Assembly: GCA_028641055.1 (NCBI GenBank)
Contig: CM054058.1
Span: 80,908,392 to 80,972,391 of the forward strand
Source of the DNA: Alopecurus myosuroides
Taxonomy: Eukaryota > Streptophyta > Magnoliopsida > Poales > Poaceae
Length of the DNA stretch: 64,000 nt
Direction of reading: 5' to 3'
The notes beneath the pieces are model-generated. The model saw nothing but the letters and a program-made list of their open reading frames with translations, was not told the origin of the DNA and did no database searches. Both the position numbers and the translations under genes were made by a program. Below, piece by piece: positions 11,848 through 21,633 of this stretch; the first letter of the stretch is position 1; every line of letters starts with the position of its first letter.

Positions 11848-11935
11848 CTTACCGCTGGCGAACTTGCCTGTTGGTTCGCCAGCGGTAATATAGCGCTGGC
11901 GAACCAACAGCCAAGTTCGCCAGCGCTACTTTTTT
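11848..11935. repeat. Internal cluster of CACTA subterminal repeats
   Basis: Two facing pairs of the family motif: TTACCGCTGGCGAAC with GTTCGCCAGCGGTAA, then TAGCGCTGGCGAAC with GTTCGCCAGCGCTA. They lie about 5 kb from the nearest element end and directly upstream of the first-exon-like segment. No CACTA terminus was found next to them. Confidence 0.85.
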
Positions 11936-11994
11936 ATTTATTTTTCTTTATTTTTATTTGGAATGATTTACTTTATTAATTTTCCTCAATTAAA

Positions 11995-12240
11995 CATTTC
12001 ATTTATAATAATTCAAACACATTAAAAATTAATTTCAAACAAATTACAAATAATAATGTTTTATTTTGTTTTTTATTTATTTAAATTATTCAAATACATT
12101 TCATTTATAATAATTCAAACACATTACAAATTAATTTCAAACAAATTACAAATAATAATGTTTTATTTTGTTTTCTTTATTTGTTTAAATTATTCAAATA
12201 CATTTCATTTATAATAATTCAAACACATTACAAATTAATT
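11995..12240. repeat. Tandem repeat, unit about 102-104 bp, 2.4 copies
   Basis: Unit starts CATTTCATTTATAATAATTC occur at 11,995, 12,097 and 12,201, with very high identity between copies. AT-rich and non-coding, in the TNP2 3' flank. Confidence 0.88.
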
Positions 12241-12440
12241 TGGTTTTAGTTGTTTTCCATTATTTTCCTTCATTTTTCTATTTGGTTTCCTTTATGTTTC
12301 AAATAATATAAGCCCACACATTTGAAATAAAGAACAAGGTACATTAAATTTATAATAAGTGCACATCAGACCAGTTGATCCATGCATATACATAGTTTCG
12401 TCGCATACAATTGGCAGAAAAATATATACATAGTTTCTCA

Positions 12441-15400
12441 TCAGTGTTTGATTTTTTTGCCTTTTTTTGTCGCAGTTGCATAATTTAACCCCACATTATG
12501 ACTTCTTCTTCTGAATGGAAGACCATGCCTAGGTAGCGTAGTTCTGCTTCTTCTTGTTGTGTATGTTGCATGACTATCATCATCATCTTCTTGATCATCG
12601 TCAATATTTGGGTCGCCGAACGTGTCGAACTCGTCCTCGTCAACGACTCCATCCATTCCGATGATATTTCTTTTCCCTCTCCTCACGACAACACGGCTAG
12701 GCCTTGCGGGGTCTGTTATGAAGAAGCTTTGGGACACATGCTTAGCCAATACCCATGGCTCATTTTGCGCTGTGACATTCGCGCTTGATGAGGTTCCGGC
12801 TTCGGGAATAACCATGGTTGTAAAGTATTGGTCTTCTTTTCTGACGGTCGACATCCTAGCCCATCTGACGCGGAACATAGGCACCTTCTCTCCAGAGTAG
12901 TTAAGCTCCCATATCTCCTCGATCCTTTCGTAGTATCTTAACTTTTTGTCACCGGTGTAGGATTCCATCGTTACCCCTGAGTTTTGATAATCGGTAGTTT
13001 TGTCTTTCTCCTCTGTGTAGAAAGTGAACCCGTTGATATCATATGCTTGAAACGTCGCTAGGTTGGGAGCTGGGCCATGTGCCAAGGCGTACAATAGTTT
13101 ATTTTTCGCACAATCCCTTGGCGGTGGATTAGCGACGATCACATCTTTAAACCAACGCAAGAAAGTGGAATTATGCTCTCTGATTATTTCTCCTTCGGTC
13201 CTCCGCTTGCCTTGTTCACTGTACTTTTTCATAATCGAGCTCTTGTGTTTTTCCACCCAAGTATCGACCATGTCAATGTGTTGGAGAGCTACTAAGTTTG
13301 CCCTGTTAAAGTCGGTGCGTCGACAAGCCCGATCCACATGCACTTCTCTACGTCCATTTTTGTGACCTACTCCATCGAGCTTGCCAATGTGCTTGTTTCT
13401 GGGCAGACCAACTGGGTCCTCCACGTCCATATGATTCATGCAGAAAGAGATGCACTCTTCGGTCAGAAAGCCCTGAACGATGCTTCCGTCCGGACGAGCT
13501 CTGTTGCGAACATATCCTTTGACGACCCCATTCATCCTTTCAAACGACATCATGTTGTGAAGGAACAACGGTCCGAGATGGATGATATCGTCCACGATAT
13601 GGACCAACAGATGAACACATATGTCAAAGAATGATGGTGGAAAGTACATCTCAAGCTCGCATAGTATCACGACAATCTCTTCCTGCAGCCTTGAGATCTG
13701 CTTCCCCGTGATCGACTTTCGAGATATAACGTCGAAGAAGTTACAGAGGCCAAACAGGGTTTCCCGGACGTGTTTGTCCATTATTCCGCGGATCGCAACC
13801 GGAAGTATCTGCGTCATCATCACGTAACAGTCATGAGACTTCATCCCGCTAAACTTTTGTTTCTGCGCGTCGAGGAATCTGCTTATTAGCCCTGAGTAAC
13901 CACTAGGGACTTTGACTCCGAGAAGGCACATCATCAATTTTGTGATCTCGTCCGGACTAAGAGTGGAGCAGGAGGGAGGGGCGGTAATAGTCATTCCTCT
14001 TAACGCTTTTGGCCTTGCGACCATCCGTCTCCTCATCACACGATTGATCGCCGTCGTCATCATCCGGGCGTCCCCCCTGAAGATCCACCCTAACACCAAA
14101 ATATTTCAGGTCGTTTCTTGCTTTCACCCCGTCTTTTGTCCTCTCCGGCATGTTGAGCAGCGTGCCAAACAAACTTTCAAACACATTCTTCGTGATATGC
14201 ATCAGATCAAGGCAGTGAGGCGTATCAAGAATGGGCCAGTATGGCAAGTCCCAAAACACCGACCTCGTCTTCCATACATCCAGAAGCGATTTTGGTGCCT
14301 TTTGCTTCTTTCCCGGCTCTGGGCATTCCTTCCAATCATTCAGCAAATTGTAGATTTCTTCGCCGCACCTCTTACGTGGAGGTCCACGGAGCTCATCCTC
14401 ACCGTTAAAAAGGTCTCCTCGCCTTCTCCACGGGTCTTTGTTGGGTAGCCACCTTCGATGGCCAACGAAAACTGTTTTCGAAGACCCAGGATCTTTCGGA
14501 AGTTGCATAAACGTGGGGTCATCCATGCACCTCACGCAACCGTTATGTCCGTGGCACACCTGGCCCGCCACATATCCGTAGCCTAGTAGGTCGTGAACCG
14601 TACAGAGTAAGACAGCTCTCATTGGGAAATATTGTTCACCGAAGGCGTCCCATGTGTTCACCCCTTCCTCGGCCCATAGCGTGTCCAGCTCATCTTTAAG
14701 CAGCTTCAGGTATAGATTGATGTCGTTGCCTGGTTGTTTCGGCCCTTGAATTAGCATACTCATGTGAATATACTTTCTCTTCATGCACAACCAGGGCGGG
14801 ATGTTGTACATCCATACAAACACGGGCCAGGTGCTATGGGTGCTGCTCTGGTTGCCAAACGGATTGAGTCCGTCGGTGCTCACACCCAACCTGATGTTCC
14901 TTGCCTCCGCCCCGAACGTTGGATATTCACAGTCAATTGCTTTCCATTGACTTGCATCTGAAGGATGTGTCAGAATTACTTTTTCACTCCGATTTGGATC
15001 TTTCAAAACTTTATTCCTCCTTTTCGCGTGCCAGCGCATGAGCTCTGCTTCCTTGTGGTCCGCAAAATACCGTTGCAGACGGGGAATGACCGGAAAGTAC
15101 CACACAACTTTCCGAGGAGCTTTCTTCTTCCCTTTCTTGTATCGAGCGGCGCTACAAACTGGACAAATGGTTTTGTTCGCGTCCTCTTTCCGATAAATGT
15201 AGCAATCGTTGATGCACACATGGTATTTTTCGTGAGGTAAATCAAAGGGGCACACGACTTTCTTCGCCTCGTCGCAACTTTTAGGACAGGTGTTGCCCTC
15301 TGGAAGGACATCGTGCCAGTATTGCAGGCTTGCATCGACGCTTATGTCGCTCCATTTGTATCTCGCCTTCATCTGCAGAACATCGAGGGCCACTCTCAGG

Positions 15401-16006
15401 CGGGACTCTCCCGGACCGCAGCCTGCATACAACGGTGTCTTCGAGTCTATCTCTAGTTGCGCCAGCTTCGATTGCTCTCTAGCAGCAGATATCGAGTTAG
15501 TCGTCTTTCTCAAAAGCAGTTCTTTCAGATGAGGGTCACGCACAACTTCCGTTAGGGGTGTCCCTGTGTCCTCGTGATCTTCTTCCACGTCTTGTTCAAC
15601 ATCTTCTCCATGATCATGTGCGGGGTCATGAGGCTGATCTTGGTCCTGCTGTAGTTGGTCCTGCTGTAGTTCTAGTCGATCGTTGCTATTGTCCTGTTGC
15701 ACATCATTTCCTACCGCCGCCGCCCCATGGACTTCATCATCTTCATCATCACTTACACACTGACTGTTATACCCATCCATGAAACCATACCTTAGGAGGT
15801 GACTGAGCAAGTCTCCGGTAAAGGGATTTTGCAAGGCCCCTAGTTTGCACTTTCGACATGGACATCGTATCTCCTTGCGGCCATTTTGTAACATGTCTTC
15901 TGTCGCGTGTCTCAAGTAACTATTCACGACACGTTCACTCTTAACGACCACCATTATATGTCGCCTGCACGAGAGCGCGCCGATATAATTAATATTAGAA
16001 CCAAAC

Positions 16007-16008
<2 letters not shown>
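12441..16008 (-). CDS. TNP2-type CACTA transposase of the inner element (one frame break)
   Basis: Cut-and-paste transposase of the En/Spm superfamily. The first frame (16,008-13,957) has a transposase-associated zinc-type domain near its start (CPCRKCK, HLLRYGFMDGY), then the Transposase_21 core (FDLPHEKYHVCINDCYIYR, WYFPVIPRLQRYF, DLMHITKNVFESLFG). The second frame (from about 13,985 to 12,441) continues with PPSCSTLSPDEI, HDCYVMMTQILPVAIRGI, a DUF4218-like block (PPSFFDICVHLLVHIVDDI) and a DUF4216-like C-terminus. The frame changes near 13,968-13,985 in a C-rich stretch, and the outer copy breaks at the same place. The true start is uncertain: ATG at 16,006-16,008 or 15,952-15,954. An AG acceptor-like site lies between them, so a short 5' exon may be missing. 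Confidence 0.85.

Positions 16009-16055
<47 letters not shown>
16009..16055. repeat. (TA)n microsatellite
   Basis: Pure alternating TA over about 47 bases, just upstream of TNP2. Confidence 0.95.
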
Positions 16056-16057
<2 letters not shown>

Positions 16058-16060
16058 CGA

Positions 16061-16305
16061 TATTCACGAAAAAAATCGGCATGACCTTCCTACAAATTGG
16101 AGGTTAGAGGGAGTGCCAAACTTTGCCGAGACGGAAATGAATCAACATTCCGGCAAAGTGGCAACTCATTTTCATATCAAAAATTTCACTTCATGTCGTA
16201 TTCACGAAAAAATTCGGCATGACCTTCCTACAAATAGGAGGTTATTAGGGAGTGCCAAACTATGCCGAGACAGAAATGAATCAACATTCCGGCGATAGTT
16301 GGCTA
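16061..16305 (-). promoter_or_regulatory. Duplicated upstream module of TNP2 (138-bp direct repeat)
   Basis: Two direct copies start TATTCACGAAAAAA at 16,061 and TATTCACGAAAAAAT at 16,199. Each contains CGGCATGACCTTCCTACAAA, a TTTGCCGAGACGGAAAT-like block and AATCAACATTCCGG. The same ordered blocks occur once upstream of the second gene (9,118-9,205). Position and conservation suggest promoter or leader function. Confidence 0.6.
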
Positions 16306-16754
16306 CTCAATTTCATTCCACAACAAATTGCGCACACATGCATTTATCGTCTCTATCACACGACCATTGTTGAATCCGGTGAAATTTCACACATATTGCA
16401 TATCGCGTGTATCCGGACAAAATTTATATACAAACTCATTTAATTATATATTATCATTCATCCCACCTCAAATTAATAGATGGCTACACGATGATATCCG
16501 GAGAATTTTGGAGCTTTGGAGAGAAAGGGGGTAATTCTAGATCTAGATGGCTAGGGAGGGAAAATTTTGGGTAGAAATGGTGTTAGGAGGGAGATAAACA
16601 TATATATACCAACTAAAATAAATTTAGTTGGTTCAAAATAGAGTAGGAGGGTGGAGAAATAGGCATAATTTCGAGCTAGAGAGAGAAGAGGGGACAAGGG
16701 TGAAGAAGGGAGAGTGGAGGGGAAAGTGGGTGGTGGGGGTACCACTTATGGCAG
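16306..16754. other. 5' non-coding DNA of the inner CACTA
   Basis: Mixed AT-rich sequence followed by a purine-rich stretch (GAGAGAAGAGGGGACAAGG near 16,680). No gene seen. Confidence 0.5.
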
Positions 16755-17109
16755 ATCTGCCAGAATACCGCTAACGAACAGGTGTTGTTGTTCGCCAGCG
16801 CTAACATGCGTCCTGGGCCCACATGTTACCGCTGGCGAACAACAACACCTGTTCGCCAGCGGTATTGAGCGTAGCGCTGGCGAACCCCAAGCCCTGTTCG
16901 CCAGCGGTAAAATGAGGCAGCGGCTGTAGCGCGCAGCAGGGTGGGGCCCAGCCTTAGCGCTGGGCGAACCAGATGGAATGTTCGCCAGCGGTAGTATTAA
17001 TAGCGCTGGCGAACAGATATTTCTGTTCGCCAGTGCTGTTAGCGCTGGGCAACAGAAATTCTTGTTGGCCAGCAGTATGCTGGTGGCTATAAGCCATTCC
17101 CTACTAGTG
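16755..17109. repeat. CACTA 5'-terminal inverted repeat and subterminal repeats (inner element)
   Basis: About ten copies of ACCGCTGGCGAACA / GTTCGCCAGCGGTA motifs in facing pairs, ending in CCTACTAGTG at 17,109. Several copies have decayed (for example AGCGCTGGGCAACAG at 17,041). Confidence 0.9.
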
Positions 17110-17203
17110 TGCCTTCTCGGGGTCAAAGTCCCTAGCGGTTACTCATGGCTAATAAGCAGATTCGTGGACGCGCAGAAACAAAAGTTTAGCGGGATGAAGT
17201 CTG
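17110..17203 (+). pseudogene. TNP2 fragment of the outer CACTA, resumed after the inner insertion
   Basis: Reads on from the fragment ending at 1,218 (CLLGVKVPSGYSWLISRF here) and keeps strong identity to the intact copy up to GGGATGAAGTCT. Similarity then ends and the element's 3'-terminal region begins. The break marks the edge of the internal deletion. Confidence 0.88.
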
Positions 17204-17554
17204 AGAGTGATTTGTATGTGTGAATTATAGAAATTACATAAATTACATGTATTTGCACCCGTATAGTATAATACCAGGAAAATACAAACTTTTATACGAA
17301 AGTAACAAAAAAAATACAAACCTGGGAGCCATAGCGCTGGCGAACACGGTACCCTACCGCTGGCAAACATACCGCTGGTGAACACAGCGCTGGCGAACAC
17401 GACCTGGTTCGCCAGCGGTAACATATACTACCGCTGGCGAAGCGCTGTTCGCCAGCGGTAACCCGCTACCACTGGCGAGCTAGCGCTGGCGAACAGCGCT
17501 TCGCCAGCGGTAGCCCATATTGGTTCGTCACTGCTAGGGGTTTTCCTACTAGTG
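17204..17554. repeat. 3'-terminal region of the outer CACTA with subterminal repeats
   Basis: Positions 17,204-17,330 match 1,505-1,640 in inverted orientation. Then come about ten subterminal motifs and the terminus CCTACTAGTG. The terminal 30 bases match the 1,219 end better than the 17,109 end, as expected because both are 3' ends of the same family. Confidence 0.88.
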
Positions 17555-18024
17555 TTAGCAAGGGTTTTTCTAAAATAAAATGAGAACCCCCATCAGTCAT
17601 AAGATATCTAGGTACGCCAAACCTAGGGAAAATAATGTCTTTAAGCATTGTTAATGAGGTTTCACCATCAGCACTTTTAGTAGGTATATCTTCTACCCAT
17701 TTAGTAACATAATCAACAGAAACAAGAATATGAGTATAGCCTTGTGAAGGAGGAAAAGGACCCATAAAGTCATATCCCAACAATCAAACGGTTCAATAAC
17801 AAGAGAATAATTCATAGGCATTTCATTACGTCTAGAAATATTTCCAACCCTTTGACAGTGATCACAAGATAAAACAAAACTTCTAGCATCTTCAAAGAGA
17901 GTAGGCCATCTGATTGTAGAACCTTATGTGCAGTTCTATCTCCAGCGTGATGTCCTCCAGAAGCACTACTGTGACATTTTCTCAATATCTCCCGTTGTTC
18001 ATTTTCAGGAACACATCTTCTCAT
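17555..18024 (-). pseudogene. Integrase N-terminal and core fragment of the Athila element
   Basis: The zinc-binding H2C2 region is partly seen at 18,024-17,880 (REILRKCHSSASGGHHAGD). The catalytic core begins in another frame at 17,783 (YDFMGPFPPSQGYTHILVSV, then GVPRYLMTDGGSHF). The reading stops being integrase at about 17,556, where the CACTA terminus starts. The conserved final Glu lies in the missing part. Confidence 0.8.
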
Positions 18025-18054
18025 AATACCATCAACACCTTCTTTATATAAGTG

Positions 18055-19846
18055 TCAGTCATCCCAAAAATAATGCCTCAAATCATAGAAGAATTTTCTT
18101 CTTTGCTGAGCTATAAAGGTAGGAGGAAAATACTTCGAAACAATAAAGTTAGCATAATCAGCATACCATGGACTCTCTTGAGAGCTCACTTTTATTGCAG
18201 CTAACTGTTCATTAGGAAAACTATCATTAACAAGAATAGGGTCATCAGGGATATTTTCTAATCTAGACAGATTATCAGCAACCGGATTTTCAGCACCCTT
18301 CCTATCCACAATATGCAAATCAAATTCTTGTAAAAGAAGCACCCATCTAATAAGCCTAGGCTTAGCATCTTTCTTTTCCATTAAGTACTTAATAGCACCA
18401 TGATCAGTATGAATAGTAACTTTAGAATCAACAGTATACTGCCTAAATTTATCGCAAGCAAAAAATACAGCTAGGAATTCTTTTTTAGTGGTAGCATAAT
18501 TCGTTTGAGCAGCATCAAGAGTTTTACTAGCATAATAAATAAAATCTAACTTCTTGTCTATCCGCTGTCCAACAACAACACCTACAGCATAATCACTAGC
18601 ATCACACATAATTTCAAACGGTAAATTCCAATCAGGTGGTTGAACAATAGGGGCAGATATTAAAGCCTTCTTTAAAATTTCAAAAGCTTCTCTACAATCT
18701 TCATAAAAAAAAGGTACATTCTTTTGAAGAAGATTGGTAACAGGCTTTGATATTTTAGAGAAATCTTTAATAAACCTTCTATATAAACCCGCATGACCAA
18801 GAATACTACGAATACCTTTAACATCCCTGGGACAGGGCATTTTCTCATTGGCTTCAACTTTAGCTCTATCAACTTCAATGCCTCTTTCAGATATTTTATG
18901 TCCAAGAACAATTCCTTCATTAACCATAAAATGGCATTTATCCCAGTTAAGAATGAGATTAGTCTCCTCACATCTCTGCAAAACTTTATCAAGATTTTGC
19001 AAACAATTATCAAAAGAAGTTCCATAGACGGAGAAATCATCCATGAAGACTTCCACAATTTCTTCACAAAAACCATGAAAGATAGTAGACATGCATCTTT
19101 GAAAAGTAGCAGGAGCATTACATAAACCAAAAGGCATACGTCTATAAGCATAGGTTCCATAAGGACATGTGAAAGTTGTTTCTCTTGATGAAGCGCTTTA
19201 ACAGCAATTTGAGAGAACCCAGAATAACCATCAAGAAAACAAAAATGAGTTTTCTTAGATAACCTTTCTAACATTTGATCAATAAAAGGTAAAGGATAAT
19301 GATCTTTCTTAGTGACTTTTTGAACCTTTCTAAAATCAATGCACATCCTATAACCAACTACTACTCTTTGAGGAATGAGTTCATTATTTTCATTTGGCAC
19401 AACAGTCATCACTCCTTTCTTAGGAACACAATGCACATGACTAACCCATCTACTATCAACAATAGGATAAATAATACCAGCATCAAGGAGCTTCAATACC
19501 TCATTTCTTACCATATCCTTCATTTTAGGATTTAAACGGCCTTGATGTTCAACAACTGGCTTTGCATCAGGTTCAGTATTAATAGCATGTTGACATATAG
19601 CAAGAGAAATCCCCTTCAGATCATCAAGAATATAACCAATAGCACCTCTATGTTTCTTCATTATCACCAATAATCTCTCCTCTTTTTATTAGAAAGTTGA
19701 GAACTAATAATAACATGATATAATTTCTTATCATCAATATGATCATATTTAAGATTATCGGGCAAAGGCTTTAAATCAAAAACAGGATCTTCCTTGGGTG
19801 GTAATGTTGTACCCAAGTCTTCCACATGTAAATTATGTTTCAACAT
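18055..19846 (-). pseudogene. Athila reverse transcriptase and RNase H (frameshifted)
   Basis: RT N-terminal half at 19,670 to about 19,170 (RWVSHVHCVPKKGVMTVVPN, YRMCIDFRKVQKVTKKDHYP). A frameshift near 19,140-19,180 moves to the frame 19,137-18,055, which holds [25 protein letters not shown], RNase H ([45 protein letters not shown]) and the start of integrase. A further break near 19,665 separates the linker 19,846-19,664 from RT. The polymerase would copy element RNA into DNA in virus-like particles; this copy cannot encode a continuous protein. Confidence 0.88.
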
Positions 19847-19901
19847 TGCTGGCTGATGTAGGAAAATCTCATCAATTTAATTCCTTTTTTCCACAAAGAC
19901 A

Positions 19902-21518
19902 TCACTTTTGTGGTCTTCCATGTATTGCTGCAAGAGCAATAGCAGGCAACTGTTCAACTCTATAATTTTCATTAGGTAATTCAGCTTCATAAGGTGTTTT
20001 AGCAAATTTGGAGAAATTAAATTCATAAGATTCTCCATCAAACTTTGTAAGGATTTTCTCCTTTTTATAATCTATAACAGCACCACAAGGATTTAAGAAA
20101 GGTATACCAAATATGATAGGACAAGTATCACTAGAAGAAGTGCCTAGTACTAGAAAATCAGCGGGATATTTAGTTTTACCACATAAGGCCTCCACATCTC
20201 TAACAATACCAATTAGAAAAATAGTTTCGCTATTAGCAAGTTGAATAATCACATCAATGTCTTCAAGTTCACAAGAACCAATTTCGTGCATGATTTCTTT
20301 ATACAGATCATAAGGGATAGCACTAGTACTAGCACCAATATCACATAAACCATAATAGCAATGATCACCTATCCTAACAGATAGCACAGGAACACTAGGT
20401 TTCCTAGATTTACTAGGATGAGAGACAATATTAGAAGCATCTTCGCAAAATATAATGTGTCCCTCTTCTACATTTTTAGATATAAGGTCCTTTACAATTG
20501 CTACTGTAGGTTCTACAGTTATTTGTTCCTCAGGTTCCACAAGTTTCTTTGCACTTTTATTAATCACACTAGCTAACATAGAGTGTTCTTTTACCTTAGC
20601 AGGGAAAGTCATTTTCTCAATATAAGGTTCAGGCACAATAGAATCAATAGTATGAATTTCTATATCTCTAGCAGGAACACAATTAATAGTATCTTTATAA
20701 GGTGCGTTGTACTTATCCCATTCCTTTTTAGGAATATCAATGTAAGAAGCAAAAGCCTTATATAAGTTTGCAGCAACTTGAGAATAAAGACCATAAACAA
20801 CACTAACATTATGAAAATCCTCAGATGCCATAAAGGTTGTAATGCATTCATAGTCATAATTTATACCTAACTCTGTACCTTTGTCATTCTCCCATGCTTC
20901 CGTGTTTTCTTGAATACGGTCAAGAAGATCCCATTTAGCTTCATCCTTCATACGTGTAAATGATCCAGAACAAGAAGCATCCAATAAATCCTTATCATGA
21001 AGAGGAAGCCTTGCATATAAATTATTAATAACAATATTACTGGGGAGCTCATGAATGGGGCATTTGAGCATTAGTAACTTCAATATCCCCCATGCTTGGG
21101 CAATACTCTCTCCGTCACGAGGCCAAAACCTATATATATAATTCCGATCTCTATGGATTTCACTTGGAGGATAGAGTTTAGAATAAAAGAGAGGTACAAT
21201 TTCCTCCCATTCAATAGTCTGGCTATTTTTTAGCAGTTTGAACCATTCAGCGGCTCGACCTGTCAATGATACAGAGAATAATTTCCTCTTCACCTGGCTC
21301 ATAGTAATACCTGCACACTTGAACAACTCGCATAATTCATGTAAAAAGAGCAAATGATCACTAGGATGAACATTTCCATCACCTGAGTTATCCATAACAT
21401 GTTTAACAATCTTTATAGGTATTTTATAAGGATCCAAATCATCAGGCGGTGGTTCACTTACTACCCTAGCAGTGGCAGCAGTGCCCACAAATAAGGACTC
21501 AAAAGGAGTTCCAAACAT
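19902..21518 (-). CDS. Athila gag and aspartic protease
   Basis: An open frame of 538 codons. The N-terminal third is a retrotransposon gag domain (LTGRAAEWFKLLKNSQTIEW, FWPRDGESIAQAWGILK), building the particle shell. The C-terminal part has an aspartic protease with catalytic DIGAS at about residue 400, slightly different from the common DTGAS. No CCHC zinc knuckle is visible. The frame ends before RT, in contrast to a full gag-pol. It is the best-preserved gene of the element. The start may lie a few codons inside the listed limits. Confidence 0.82.
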   Translation of the reverse strand: MFGTPFESLFVGTAATARVVSEPPPDDLDPYKIPIKIVKHVMDNSGDGNVHPSDHLLFLHELCELFKCAGITMSQVKRKLFSVSLTGRAAEWFKLLKNSQTIEWEEIVPLFYSKLYPPSEIHRDRNYIYRFWPRDGESIAQAWGILKLLMLKCPIHELPSNIVINNLYARLPLHDKDLLDASCSGSFTRMKDEAKWDLLDRIQENTEAWENDKGTELGINYDYECITTFMASEDFHNVSVVYGLYSQVAANLYKAFASYIDIPKKEWDKYNAPYKDTINCVPARDIEIHTIDSIVPEPYIEKMTFPAKVKEHSMLASVINKSAKKLVEPEEQITVEPTVAIVKDLISKNVEEGHIIFCEDASNIVSHPSKSRKPSVPVLSVRIGDHCYYGLCDIGASTSAIPYDLYKEIMHEIGSCELEDIDVIIQLANSETIFLIGIVRDVEALCGKTKYPADFLVLGTSSSDTCPIIFGIPFLNPCGAVIDYKKEKILTKFDGESYEFNFSKFAKTPYEAELPNENYRVEQLPAIALAAIHGRPQK

Positions 21519-21604
21519 AGCGTAATAAAGCAGTAGACAGTAATAAAAACAACACTTACATCAGAAGCTTCCTTTATCAATTCCACTTCCCAATAGCGCT
21601 TCAC

Positions 21605-21622
21605 TCCCCGGCAACGGCGCCA
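21605..21622 (-). other. Primer-binding site (tRNA-Asp)
   Basis: The plus strand reads TCCCCGGCAACGGCGCCA, identical to the 3' end of plant tRNA-Asp including CCA, so the element RNA is complementary. It lies 11 bases inside the LTR border. Confidence 0.88.
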
Positions 21623-21633
21623 GAAAATAGTCT

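Larger units (their letters stand above)
1219..17109 (-). mobile_element. Inner CACTA (En/Spm) transposon, near complete, two genes on the minus strand
   Basis: The left end begins CACTAGTAGG at 1,219 and the right end finishes CCTACTAGTG at 17,109. Both flanks are consecutive pieces of one TNP2 gene: the left flank ends ...TTGATGATGTA and the right flank starts TGCCTTCTCGG, while the uninterrupted copy reads GATGATGTGCCTTCTCGG. This fixes both boundaries. The target duplication is not perfect: TA/TG if two bases, or GTG with one changed base overlapping the end. Order along the element from its 5' end at 17,109: subterminal repeats, TNP2, spacer with cargo, second gene with Ulp1-like end, 3' subterminal repeats at 1,219-1,505. 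A Helitron lies inside the second gene. About 12.5 kb remain without the Helitron. Confidence 0.92.
1..17554 (+). mobile_element. Outer CACTA (En/Spm) transposon, partial, internally deleted, interrupted by the inner CACTA
   Basis: The right end is a CACTA terminal inverted repeat: the last ten bases read CCTACTAGTG and stop at 17,554. Its plus-strand TNP2 gene runs from base 1 to 1,218, is interrupted by the inner element (1,219-17,109), and resumes at 17,110-17,203. TNP2 similarity then stops abruptly, and the 3'-terminal region of the family follows (17,204-17,554), so the 3' half of TNP2 and the whole second gene are deleted. The left end lies before the window. The element sits inside the integrase of a gypsy retrotransposon. 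Class and orientation are clear; activity is not expected. Confidence 0.88.

Noticed and set aside
14764..15782. Plus-strand open frames across TNP2
   Set aside because: Antisense shadows of the well-supported minus-strand transposase.
17466..17783. A single 105-codon protein spanning the CACTA/gypsy border
   Set aside because: The first part is integrase and the rest is CACTA terminal sequence; the fusion is an accident of the insertion.
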